The notes under the pieces: model-generated | Seen by the model: only the letters and a program-made list of their open reading frames with translations | Databases searched by the model: none | Told to the model about the DNA's origin: nothing | In this document: positions 10,147-17,754 of the stretch, one piece after another | Layout of the letters: each line of letters starts with the position of its first letter | How positions within the stretch are numbered: the stretch's first letter is position 1 | Position numbers and translations under genes: made by a program | Assembly: GCA_037131655.1 (NCBI GenBank) | Contig: JBAXQP010000008.1 | Span: forward strand, 1 to 22,100 | Direction of reading: 5' to 3' | Source of the DNA: a bacterium | GTDB taxonomy: Bacteria > Armatimonadota > Fimbriimonadia > Fimbriimonadales > JBAXQP01 | Length of the DNA: 22,100 nucleotides

Positions 10147-11253
10147 ATGCATCAGATACGAGTTTTACGATACGCATTAATCGCTTTATTTGTCATTTCG
10201 TTGGGCATCTGTAGAGCGCAGCAAACCGAGGTCTCCCAACCGGTTGTGACAACACCTCCAGCTACTTTAGCCCCAAAACTGGCCGTTAAACCAAAATCAA
10301 CAGTTCCGTTAATCGCAACAATTAATGGAACACCCACCACGATGGCCGAGTTCAACCGGTTAACAAAGCTTTACCAAGCCACCGGTAAAATGTTAAATAA
10401 GGGGAAACCTATCAGCAAACTGGATGCAGGCACAAAGGTTCTAACCGATTTAGTGTCACAGCAAGTTGCTTTGTCCTATGCTCGGCTTAAGAATGCTTAC
10501 CCCACCGATCAGCAGGTCGAGAGACAACTCACAATTCAAAAACGTCTCGATCCCGCCTTTATTAAATCCTATACAAAAAGCGGCCGAACGATGGCGGATA
10601 TTAGAAACAGCATTCGCGTTTCTCTTGCGATGTTAAATGTGCTTTCGCAAAGGGTAACTGTTAGCCCGAAAGAGATTGCTGAAGAGTACAAGACGGTTTT
10701 AAGTGACCCGCGTCCGAACCCCATCAACATTCCCGCCATAGTTGGTTTAAGGGTAATTCTTATTCTCAATCCTCAAGCTAAAGCACAGGCTGAAGCGGAA
10801 CTTAAAGCCGGAGCATCCTTTACTGCTGTGTGTAAAAAATACGCTGACCCAGGACTTGCCAAAATACCAGCCAATCGAGGGGGACCTGGTCGGTTGCCCG
10901 AAACGGATGTCTACAGAGTAGGAATGTTTTTCGGCCCTGAGGTATCAAAAGCGGTGCAAGCAACTCCGGTCGGAAAAACGACGCCTTGGATCCAAGTTTC
11001 AAAGAAAGGGCCGAACAATCAAGTAATAACCGCTTTTATTATTGCCAAGGTCGAAACCAAAAAGCCCGGCAAGCTTATGCCTCTCAACGAAGATATTAAA
11101 GAGCTTATTCGGCAAACAATCGTAGTGAGGAAGTCTGATCAGGCCGACTATAGGAAGAGCTTGGAGTCGTTACGCAATAAAATCCAGATCGACATCACAA
11201 CTGAACCTTGGAAGTCACATTACGCAAAAGTCGAAGCAACAAAGAAACCTTAA
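10147..11253 (+). CDS. Exported SurA/PrsA-like parvulin-family protein, probably a non-catalytic chaperone
   Basis: A 368-residue protein with a hydrophobic signal sequence (about residues 8-22) and a likely signal peptidase I site after CRA (24|25). The cysteine at 22 is not in a proper lipobox (LGIC has Ile at -1), so a lipoprotein is less likely. A proline/threonine-rich linker follows, then a SurA_N-like helical region (LIATINGTPTTMAEFN, then TDLVSQQVALSYA) to about residue 185. The parvulin-like domain covers about 195-305 (VGLRVILI, AEAELKAGASFTAVCKKYADPG, NRGGPGRLPE, FIIAKVETKKPGK). The histidine normally found before IL in parvulins is Val203. SurA and PrsA assist folding of exported proteins. 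A strong AAAAGGAG precedes the ATG. It is monocistronic between two hairpins. Confidence 0.82.
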   Translation: MHQIRVLRYALIALFVISLGICRAQQTEVSQPVVTTPPATLAPKLAVKPKSTVPLIATINGTPTTMAEFNRLTKLYQATGKMLNKGKPISKLDAGTKVLTDLVSQQVALSYARLKNAYPTDQQVERQLTIQKRLDPAFIKSYTKSGRTMADIRNSIRVSLAMLNVLSQRVTVSPKEIAEEYKTVLSDPRPNPINIPAIVGLRVILILNPQAKAQAEAELKAGASFTAVCKKYADPGLAKIPANRGGPGRLPETDVYRVGMFFGPEVSKAVQATPVGKTTPWIQVSKKGPNNQVITAFIIAKVETKKPGKLMPLNEDIKELIRQTIVVRKSDQADYRKSLESLRNKIQIDITTEPWKSHYAKVEATKKP

Positions 11254-11274
11254 TATAGATCTCATCCATAACTA

Positions 11275-11317
11275 TTGTCTGGCGGTTTCAGCCGCCAGAC
11301 AACCTAACTTATTTTTT
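11275..11317 (+). terminator. Intrinsic terminator after the parvulin gene
   Basis: A perfect 11-bp stem TTGTCTGGCGG (11275-11285) / CCGCCAGACAA (11292-11302) with a 6-nt loop. The T-run (TTATTTTTT) starts about 7 nt after the stem, a little further away than ideal. Confidence 0.75.
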
Positions 11318-11340
11318 AAACCTGCCATATAAGAATCGAA

Positions 11341-12129
11341 GTGAAGATAAGTATGTTACGAGCTACATTTTTACACTCACCGGGAGTTGGGCCGGAGACT
11401 GAAAGAAGGCTGTGGAGACAGGGGGCGAGCGATTGGGAAACCTTTCTGCGAAACCCTGAACGATGGAACCTACCTGTCGGCAAGAGGGAACTACTTATAA
11501 ACGTCCTTGAAGAGTCGGCAGAAGCATTAGAAAAGAAAGATTTCCCTTACTTTGCCCGGATGTTGCCCTCTCAACATCGATGGCGAGTTTTCCCCGATGT
11601 CATCGATAAAATCGGCTATCTTGATATTGAAACGAACGGCGATACCCATGCCGGTTCTGTAACTGTGGTTGGGCTTTATACCGACGGACAAATGTACTCC
11701 TTTGTAAAAGGAATGAATCTACACCTCTTCCCTGGGATTGTCGAACAATGCGATGCGTTGGTGACATTTAATGGAAATGCTTTTGATATCCCAATCTTGG
11801 AATCACTCTTTCCAAAGGCAGGGCTTAGAAATAAAATCCATATTGACCTCTGTCCGACATTGCGCAGGCTTGGTTTAAAGGGCGGACTAAAGATTGTTGA
11901 AGATATTGTGGGGATCGAACGGTCTTCCGAAACACATGGGCTTAATGGATGGGATGCCGTGCGGCTTTGGTATCAATATCAAAGGGGCAACAAAGAAGCT
12001 TTGGAAATACTCTTGAAGTACAATAAGGAAGACTGTGTGAACCTCGAACCGCTAATGCAACATGCCTACCAGGGGTTAAAGGCGCAATTATTTGACCAGA
12101 ACTGCAGACAAGGAGCAGAAACACAATGA
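11341..12129 (+). CDS. Ribonuclease H-like DEDDy exonuclease (YprB-like)
   Basis: 262 residues from GTG 11341; ATG 11353 (residue 5) is an equally possible start, and neither has a strong Shine-Dalgarno. The N-terminus (HSPGVGPETERRLWRQGASDWETFL) looks like a helix-hairpin-helix DNA-binding element. The catalytic domain shows all DEDD exonuclease positions: Asp95 and Glu97 in YLDIETNG, Asp149 in TFNGNAFDIP, Asp169 in HIDLC, and the closing Y227-x3-D231 (YNKED), which makes it the DEDDy subtype. This matches the family of B. subtilis YprB, a predicted 3'-5' nucleic acid exonuclease; the substrate is not known to me. Its end overlaps the next gene by 4 nt (ATGA), so the two are co-translated. 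Any shared function with the aminotransferase is unknown. Confidence 0.85.
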   Translation: MKISMLRATFLHSPGVGPETERRLWRQGASDWETFLRNPERWNLPVGKRELLINVLEESAEALEKKDFPYFARMLPSQHRWRVFPDVIDKIGYLDIETNGDTHAGSVTVVGLYTDGQMYSFVKGMNLHLFPGIVEQCDALVTFNGNAFDIPILESLFPKAGLRNKIHIDLCPTLRRLGLKGGLKIVEDIVGIERSSETHGLNGWDAVRLWYQYQRGNKEALEILLKYNKEDCVNLEPLMQHAYQGLKAQLFDQNCRQGAETQ

Positions 12130-13277
12130 GTACAACAAATCGAATGGGCAAACGAACGAGCAAAGTCAAGCCGTTTATGGTCATGGATGTGCTAGCGAGA
12201 GCACAGCAATTAATGGCCGAAGGGCGATCGATTATTCGCCTGGAAATTGGTGAACCGGATTTTCCGACGCCCGCATGCGTGGTTGAGGCGGCGCAGAAGG
12301 CTTTGGGCGAAGGTGCCACCACTTATACCCACAGCCTTGGCCTTCTCGAATTACGGGAGGCCATTTCGGAATATTACTTCAAGAACTACGGTGTCGAAGT
12401 TTCACCTGCAAGAATTCTTATCACAATGGGTTCCTCAGCGGCATTAACTTTGGCGGTGGCTTCAACAATTGAGGCTGGTGAGAAGGTTCTACTGACCGAT
12501 CCGGCCTATGCTTGCTATCCGGCGTTTTTACATCTTACGGAAGCTCAGCCATTGTACGTTCCCCTTGATGAGAGCGATGGTTTCCGCATTCACCCTGAGC
12601 AAGTGCTTCCCTATGCCGATAAGGCCAAAGCAATTATCATCAACTCACCTGCCAATCCAACAGGTCAGATGGTCGAACCAGAGACACTGGCCGCTCTGGC
12701 TAATTCAGGGCTAACCGTTATCTCCGATGAGATTTATCACGGCTTGACATACGGCAAGCGCGCGCATTCGATTTTGGAATTCACCGACCAGGCGTTCGTG
12801 GTTGATGGTTTTTCGAAACGCTATGCGATGACCGGTTGGAGGTTGGGTTGGTTGGTTGCGCCGACAGAATATGTGCGATCCGCTCAGATATGGCAGCAGA
12901 ATTTATTTATCTCTGCCTGTCATTTTGCGCAAAAAGGCGGCGTTGCAGCTATACGAGAAGCTGGTCCCGAACTCGAACGAATGCGCGGTATTTATCATGA
13001 GCGTCGAGACTATATTGTCAGCGCATTACGCGAACTTGGATTTGGCCTGCCGGTAGCGCCAGATGGCGCTTATTATGTCTTGGCTAACGCGAAGTTTTTG
13101 GATAGCGATGCGCTCCGGTTGTCCCGAGCAATCTTAGAGGAAGCGGGGGTAGCGATCACGGCTGGGGATGACTTTGGGGAACTTTCACACGGATATATTC
13201 GGTTCAGTTATGCCAATTCTCTTGATAACCTCAAAGAAGCTGTCCGAAGAATTCGAGAATGGATATCCAAGCGCTAA
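12126..13277 (+). CDS. Class I/II pyridoxal-phosphate-dependent aminotransferase
   Basis: 383 residues, fold type I. Lys231 in GFSKRYAMTGWRLGW is the PLP-binding lysine. NSPANPTG (173-180), with the family Asn177, then ISDEIYHGL (Asp201, Tyr204), Arg239, and a C-terminal substrate-carboxylate arginine in GYIRFSYANS are all in place, so the enzyme should be active. It belongs to the aspartate/aromatic aminotransferase-like group (AAT_I); the exact amino acid cannot be read from the sequence. The ATG at 12126 overlaps the stop of the exonuclease gene in ATGA, and AAGGAG (12110-12115) precedes it. A hairpin about 130 nt downstream probably ends the transcript. Confidence 0.9.
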   Translation: MSTTNRMGKRTSKVKPFMVMDVLARAQQLMAEGRSIIRLEIGEPDFPTPACVVEAAQKALGEGATTYTHSLGLLELREAISEYYFKNYGVEVSPARILITMGSSAALTLAVASTIEAGEKVLLTDPAYACYPAFLHLTEAQPLYVPLDESDGFRIHPEQVLPYADKAKAIIINSPANPTGQMVEPETLAALANSGLTVISDEIYHGLTYGKRAHSILEFTDQAFVVDGFSKRYAMTGWRLGWLVAPTEYVRSAQIWQQNLFISACHFAQKGGVAAIREAGPELERMRGIYHERRDYIVSALRELGFGLPVAPDGAYYVLANAKFLDSDALRLSRAILEEAGVAITAGDDFGELSHGYIRFSYANSLDNLKEAVRRIREWISKR

Positions 13278-13407
13278 GACCATCGATCTCTGGGCTTACC
13301 TCGCATATCCAACAGCTTTTAGAAAGTTGAAATATTTGTATCTCTCTTTCAACTAAACATGGAAGATAAATATTAGATATCTACAATTGAATAACAAACT
13401 GAATCTG

Positions 13408-13447
13408 CATAGCGGGGGACAAAGTTGCCCTCCGCTATGAGCTTTTG
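13408..13447 (+). terminator. Probable terminator of the exonuclease-aminotransferase unit
   Basis: A stem of about 11 bp with one wobble, CATAGCGGGGG (13408-13418) / CCTCCGCTATG (13429-13439), followed closely by CTTTT. It lies about 130 nt after the aminotransferase stop and upstream of the rpoB promoters. The T-run is short. Confidence 0.65.
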
Positions 13448-13500
13448 CATGCGGTATTTTAAAAGCTAAGGGCAGCACAAATTCGATTTGTACTTGAATC

Positions 13501-13529
13501 TTGACAATGGGTTCAACCTGTGGTATGAT
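13501..13529 (+). promoter_or_regulatory. rpoB promoter P1 (sigma-70 type)
   Basis: A perfect -35 TTGACA (13501-13506), a 17-nt spacer, and TATGAT (13524-13529, 5 of 6 to consensus). Predicted start near 13536 gives an mRNA leader of about 120 nt. This is the best promoter in the window. Confidence 0.82.
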
Positions 13530-13595
13530 AATTTTGTCTTCTGAAAAAACTTCATAAATGTCTTCAAAGTTAATCGACTTGCACCCCTTTATCGG

Positions 13596-13625
13596 TTGAC
13601 AAAGGTTTATTGTCTCTGCCATAAT
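13596..13625 (+). promoter_or_regulatory. rpoB promoter P2 (sigma-70 type)
   Basis: A second perfect -35 TTGACA (13596-13601), an 18-nt spacer and CATAAT (13620-13625, 5 of 6). Predicted start near 13632 leaves a leader of about 27 nt before the ATG at 13659. Together with P1 it makes a tandem promoter region for rpoBC. Confidence 0.75.
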
Positions 13626-13658
13626 CTTCTTTTGCGCCACTTGGCCGGGAGGACATTC

Positions 13659-16600
13659 ATGAAGGAGATTAAACACTCTTCCAAGTACATTAACCACGTG
13701 CAGGAAGTGCCTAGTCTCACCGAGATTCAACTTGACTCCTACAAATGGTTCCTCGAAGAGGGCTTACCAGAACTATTCCAAAGTTTTTCGCCTATTTGGG
13801 ATTTTACAGGGAACCACTACATTGAACTTTTAGATTTCGTACTGGGCGAACCTAAGTACAGCGTTAGTGAATGCAGGGACCGCGATATGACGTTCGAGGT
13901 CCCTATTCGTGCGCGTGTGCGGTTGGGCGGAAAAGAGCGCGAAGTCATCGAATCCGAGGTATACCTCGGGGACCTTCCGCTCATGACCGACATGGCCACT
14001 TTTATTATCAATGGTCGTGAACGTGTTATCGTCAGCCAGCTCACTAGGTCGCCAGGACTATACTTCTCGGACGACGTCGATTTCTCAATGCAGATTTTGG
14101 TGATGTCAAAAGTCATCCCATCTGAAGGTCCATGGTTGGAGATTGAGAGCGACCCGAACTCCGTTGTCCGCACTCAAATTCATCAAACGAAAAAGCTGCC
14201 GTTTACGCTTCTTCTTAAGGCAATGACCTCGATACCCGAAGCGAAGGCGCCTGTCCATCTCACTTTGGATAGAGCGATTCATTGCCGATTGGAAGAACCG
14301 ATTGTCGATGCGGAGACCGGTGAAGTGCTCGCCGAAAAAGGTTCGGTTGTGACCGATGGCCTTATTGCAAGTCTTCCTGAGACCATGCGAACCCAAAAAG
14401 TACTGGTCTCATATGTTTGCTCAACGAATGAAGACCTCTTGTTCACCTTCGGCCGCCGCGAGATACTTGAGAACCCAACTAAAGAGCAATTAAACGGCAA
14501 GCGTGCGCTTGAAGATATTATCGACCCCAAAACGAGTAAGGTCATCGTCAAGAAGCTCGGTAGAATTGAACGGGCTACTGTTGAGAAGATCGAAAAGCTC
14601 GGTCTCGAGCGTCTCGAAGTCCTCAACGTGAACCGCTATATCGAAGCTACACTCGATCAGGACCCATCGCACGATGCGCATGAGGCATTACTCGATATCT
14701 ATCGGCGATTGCGTCCGGGTGAACCGGCTAATGAGGAATCTGCACGTCAGCAGTTGTTCTCGTTATTCTTCGACAGCCGCCGTTATGATTTGGCGAAGGT
14801 CGGGCGCTATCAACTGAATAAGAAGCTGGATCTCGACGTACCTCTCGATGTGCGTCACCTGACAGTTGAAGATCTAGTTCAAACCCTGTTTTACATGGGC
14901 GAAGTCCGTGAAGGAAATGAGGGTTCGGACGACATCGACCACTTGAGAAACAAGCGCATTCGGTCGGTCGGCGAACTGCTCCAAAGTCAGCTACGACTTG
15001 GTTTCTTGCGTATGGAGAAAGTCGCTCGCGAACGAATGACATCGCAAGACCCTGAACACATTCTGCCAAGCGTCATACTCTCGATCAAGCCGATTTCGGC
15101 CAGCATCAAGAGCTTCTTCAGCAGCAGCCAGTTATCGACGTTTATGGACCAGACCAACCCGCTATCGGAGTTGGTTAATAAGCGACGTTTATCGGCTTTA
15201 GGCCCTGGCGGTCTTAGCCGAACGAGCGCCAAGCTGGAAGTTCGTGACGTTCACCGTAGCCATTACGGACGCATCTGTCCTATCGAAACGCCTGAAGGTC
15301 CGAACATCGGTCTTATTGGCCAGTTAACGGTCTATGCAAAGATCGACGATTACGGCTTCATCGAGACACCTGTACAAGTAGTAAAGGCTGGCAAGGTAAC
15401 GAAAGAAATCATCTATCTATCCGCTAGCGAAGATGATCAGATGAAGATCGCTCCTGCCGACGTGAAATTGGACGATGAGGGGAATATCATCCCCGAGACG
15501 GTCCAGGTACGTTACCTAAGCGCTTACCCGTTGGTGCCTCGGCTTGAAGTCGAATATATGGACGTTTCGCCGGTGCAGATCATATCGATTGCTACTGCGT
15601 GTATTCCGTTCCTCGAGAACGACGACGCAAACCGCGCGTTGATGGGCGCGAACATGCAGCGACAGGCAGTGCCGTTGCTCGTTACCGAGTCTCCTATCGT
15701 GAAGACCGGCTATGAGCGATACGCTGCGGTCGACTCGGGAGCTGCCATTATTGCGCGCAAGCCCGGTTTGGTCGAATATGTGACTTCGGGTGAAATCAAG
15801 ATTCGTCCTGATGAGCCGGACGGCACAGAGATTGATGGTTTCGATTACTACAAACTGATGCACATGCAGCAGTCAAATAAGTCGACCTGCTTTACGCAGA
15901 ACCCGATTGTAGTGCCGGGGCAACGTGTTGTAAAGGCACAGCCAATTGCCGACGGCGCATCATGCGATAAAGGCGAATTGGCGCTTGGACGCAACGTAAT
16001 GGTCGCGTTCATGCCATGGGGCGGTTACAACTATGAAGACGCCATACTAGTTTCCGAGCGGCTCGTAAAAGATGATGTTTACACATCCATCCACATTGAG
16101 CGCCATGAGACAGAGGCAGTTGACACCAAGCTTGGCCCTGAGGAAATCACTCGTGATATTCCGAACGTGGGCGAAGAAGCATTGAAGGACCTCGACGAAA
16201 ACGGCATCATCCGCATCGGCGCTGAGGTGCGACCTGAAGACATTCTAGTTGGTAAGGTTGCTCCGAAGGGGCATGTCGAGATGACTGCTGAAGAAAGACT
16301 CATTATCGCCATCTTCGGTAAGAAGGCAGAGGAGACGAGAGACGTCTCGCTACGATTACCGCACGGCGAAAAGGGTCAGGTTATCGATGTCAAGGTGTTC
16401 GCGCGCTTCAAGTACCTGTGCCAGAACAATGATTGTAAACATATCCACAATCTGAGCAAGCGACCGGAGAGAATGATCTGCGACCGTTGTGAGGGTGAAC
16501 TCAAGCAGTTGCCTGGTGATGAGCTTCCGGCGGGTGTCAACCACCTGGTACGTGTGTTCACTGCCCAAAAGCGAAGATTGATGGAAGGCGATAAGATGGC

Positions 16601-17684
16601 TGGGCGGCACGGCAATAAGGGCGTTATCTCGAAGATTATGCCTGAAGAAGACATGCCATTCCTGCCTGACGGCACGCCGGTTGATATCGTGCTCAACCCG
16701 CTCGGAGTTCCTTCTCGTATGAACATCGGGCAGATTCTGGAGACCCACCTTGGTTGGGCCGGCGACGTACTGGATTGCAAGTTCGTCAACCCGGCATTCG
16801 AAGGTTCGACCGAAGCGGAAATTCTTACCGAACTCGACCGAATGGCCGAGAAACTGCGACGCGATGTGCTGACCAATTATCTTAGCTCGGAGCTTGATTT
16901 GAACGTGAAGTTCACACGCGGCTCGACCGTTATTAAGATGCTGGCCGCAGTTCGCGAAGAGTTGCAGAAAGTATCGGAAGATAAGTTAGAGCAAATCAGC
17001 AAATCCGTTGCCGGTCCTATCGTCAACCCGCTCTTACTTGAGCAGGCTGAGGAAAAGGAAGAAGTCTTCGATGAGGAAACTCCGGAAGTGGAAGAGGAAC
17101 CTAACAACGCTCCTGCGGAAGTTCTCGACGGCATCGTTGAGCGCATCCGACAGAACGTATGGGTTCGCTGCGGTGTTGACGAACACACTGGCAAATGTAC
17201 GGTTCGTGACGGACGATCCGGTGACGCGTTTGAAAACCCTGTCACTGTGGGGATGATCTACATTTTGAAGCTAGAGCACCTTGCAGATGAGAAGATACAC
17301 GCCCGTTCGATTGGGCCTTACTCGCTGGTTACCCAGCAGCCACTCGGTGGTAAAGCGCAGTTCGGCGGACAGCGGTTCGGTGAAATGGAAGTTTGGGCGC
17401 TTGAAGCTTACGGCGCAGCCTACATGCTTCAAGAGATCCTGACTATTAAATCGGACGACGTCATGGGCCGTGTAAAAACCTATGAATCTATTGTTAAGGG
17501 CGAGACGATGCACGAACCCGGAATTCCGGAATCGTTCAAAATCCTCGTTAATGAAATGAGAAGCCTCTGCCTAAAAGTTTCGGTAGAGGACGCCCAAGAC
17601 AAGGAAATCGATCTAAAACAACTCGAAGAGCTGGCGACGGGTGATGACTGGCGATTATCGCGGTCCGCCGGTTTCTTCGCCTAG
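13659..17684 (+). CDS. rpoB: DNA-directed RNA polymerase beta subunit
   Basis: 1341 residues, the beta subunit of the core polymerase. The ATG at 13659 is chosen for its Shine-Dalgarno GGGAGGA (13647-13653); the frame is open back to 13596, but that part is promoter. Landmarks are SSQLSTFMDQTNPLSE with KRRLSALGPGGL (rifampicin region, about residues 489-520), VRDVHRSHYGRICPIETPEG, PWGGYNYEDAI, GDKMAGRHGNKG, and the C-terminal PLGGKAQFGGQRFGEMEVWALEAYGA. Unusual points are a four-cysteine insert (Cys921, Cys926, Cys941, Cys944) in the flap region, an acidic linker at about 1130-1155, and Thr494 and Asn507 at two rifampicin-contact positions. rpoC follows after 70 nt. The usual rplKAJL genes are not upstream; two promoters are. 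Confidence 0.98.
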   Translation: MKEIKHSSKYINHVQEVPSLTEIQLDSYKWFLEEGLPELFQSFSPIWDFTGNHYIELLDFVLGEPKYSVSECRDRDMTFEVPIRARVRLGGKEREVIESEVYLGDLPLMTDMATFIINGRERVIVSQLTRSPGLYFSDDVDFSMQILVMSKVIPSEGPWLEIESDPNSVVRTQIHQTKKLPFTLLLKAMTSIPEAKAPVHLTLDRAIHCRLEEPIVDAETGEVLAEKGSVVTDGLIASLPETMRTQKVLVSYVCSTNEDLLFTFGRREILENPTKEQLNGKRALEDIIDPKTSKVIVKKLGRIERATVEKIEKLGLERLEVLNVNRYIEATLDQDPSHDAHEALLDIYRRLRPGEPANEESARQQLFSLFFDSRRYDLAKVGRYQLNKKLDLDVPLDVRHLTVEDLVQTLFYMGEVREGNEGSDDIDHLRNKRIRSVGELLQSQLRLGFLRMEKVARERMTSQDPEHILPSVILSIKPISASIKSFFSSSQLSTFMDQTNPLSELVNKRRLSALGPGGLSRTSAKLEVRDVHRSHYGRICPIETPEGPNIGLIGQLTVYAKIDDYGFIETPVQVVKAGKVTKEIIYLSASEDDQMKIAPADVKLDDEGNIIPETVQVRYLSAYPLVPRLEVEYMDVSPVQIISIATACIPFLENDDANRALMGANMQRQAVPLLVTESPIVKTGYERYAAVDSGAAIIARKPGLVEYVTSGEIKIRPDEPDGTEIDGFDYYKLMHMQQSNKSTCFTQNPIVVPGQRVVKAQPIADGASCDKGELALGRNVMVAFMPWGGYNYEDAILVSERLVKDDVYTSIHIERHETEAVDTKLGPEEITRDIPNVGEEALKDLDENGIIRIGAEVRPEDILVGKVAPKGHVEMTAEERLIIAIFGKKAEETRDVSLRLPHGEKGQVIDVKVFARFKYLCQNNDCKHIHNLSKRPERMICDRCEGELKQLPGDELPAGVNHLVRVFTAQKRRLMEGDKMAGRHGNKGVISKIMPEEDMPFLPDGTPVDIVLNPLGVPSRMNIGQILETHLGWAGDVLDCKFVNPAFEGSTEAEILTELDRMAEKLRRDVLTNYLSSELDLNVKFTRGSTVIKMLAAVREELQKVSEDKLEQISKSVAGPIVNPLLLEQAEEKEEVFDEETPEVEEEPNNAPAEVLDGIVERIRQNVWVRCGVDEHTGKCTVRDGRSGDAFENPVTVGMIYILKLEHLADEKIHARSIGPYSLVTQQPLGGKAQFGGQRFGEMEVWALEAYGAAYMLQEILTIKSDDVMGRVKTYESIVKGETMHEPGIPESFKILVNEMRSLCLKVSVEDAQDKEIDLKQLEELATGDDWRLSRSAGFFA

Positions 17685-17700
17685 CCAACCTATAGAAAAA

Positions 17701-17727
17701 GAGCGGAGGTTGAACCCACCTCCGCTC
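17701..17727 (+). other. Intercistronic hairpin between rpoB and rpoC
   Basis: A perfect 10-bp stem GAGCGGAGGT (17701-17710) / ACCTCCGCTC (17718-17727) around a 7-nt loop, 16 nt after the rpoB stop and before the rpoC Shine-Dalgarno AAAGGAG. There is no T-run after it, so it is not a standard terminator. It could be an RNA-processing or stability element, or bind a factor; this is inference. Confidence 0.75.
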
Positions 17728-17754
17728 CGTTACCATAAAAGGAGCTATAGCCGC

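Larger units (their letters stand above)
13278..13658 (+). other. Gene-free spacer before rpoB
   Basis: In 381 bases no gene is supported. It contains an 8-bp hairpin without T-run (AGTTGAAA 13325-13332 / TTTCAACT 13347-13354), the terminator at 13408-13447, and two promoters at 13501 and 13596. A sequence GGAAGATAAATATT (13361-13374) is identical to one at 7756-7769 in the mrr-glyS spacer. No tRNA and no rplJ or rplL remnant is visible. Confidence 0.7.

Noticed and set aside
10201..10220. Lipoprotein signal in the parvulin protein
   Set aside because: The residue before Cys22 is Ile, not Gly, Ala or Ser, and a good signal peptidase I site (CRA) follows.
13596..13658. Upstream start for rpoB at TTG 13596
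   Set aside because: This TTG is the -35 of promoter P2, and the ATG at 13659 has a strong Shine-Dalgarno and begins with a normal beta N-terminus.
16376..16876. 166-codon minus-strand open frame inside rpoB
   Set aside because: It is antisense to a highly conserved gene, its product is serine/arginine-rich low-complexity sequence typical of shadow frames, and it has no recognisable domain.
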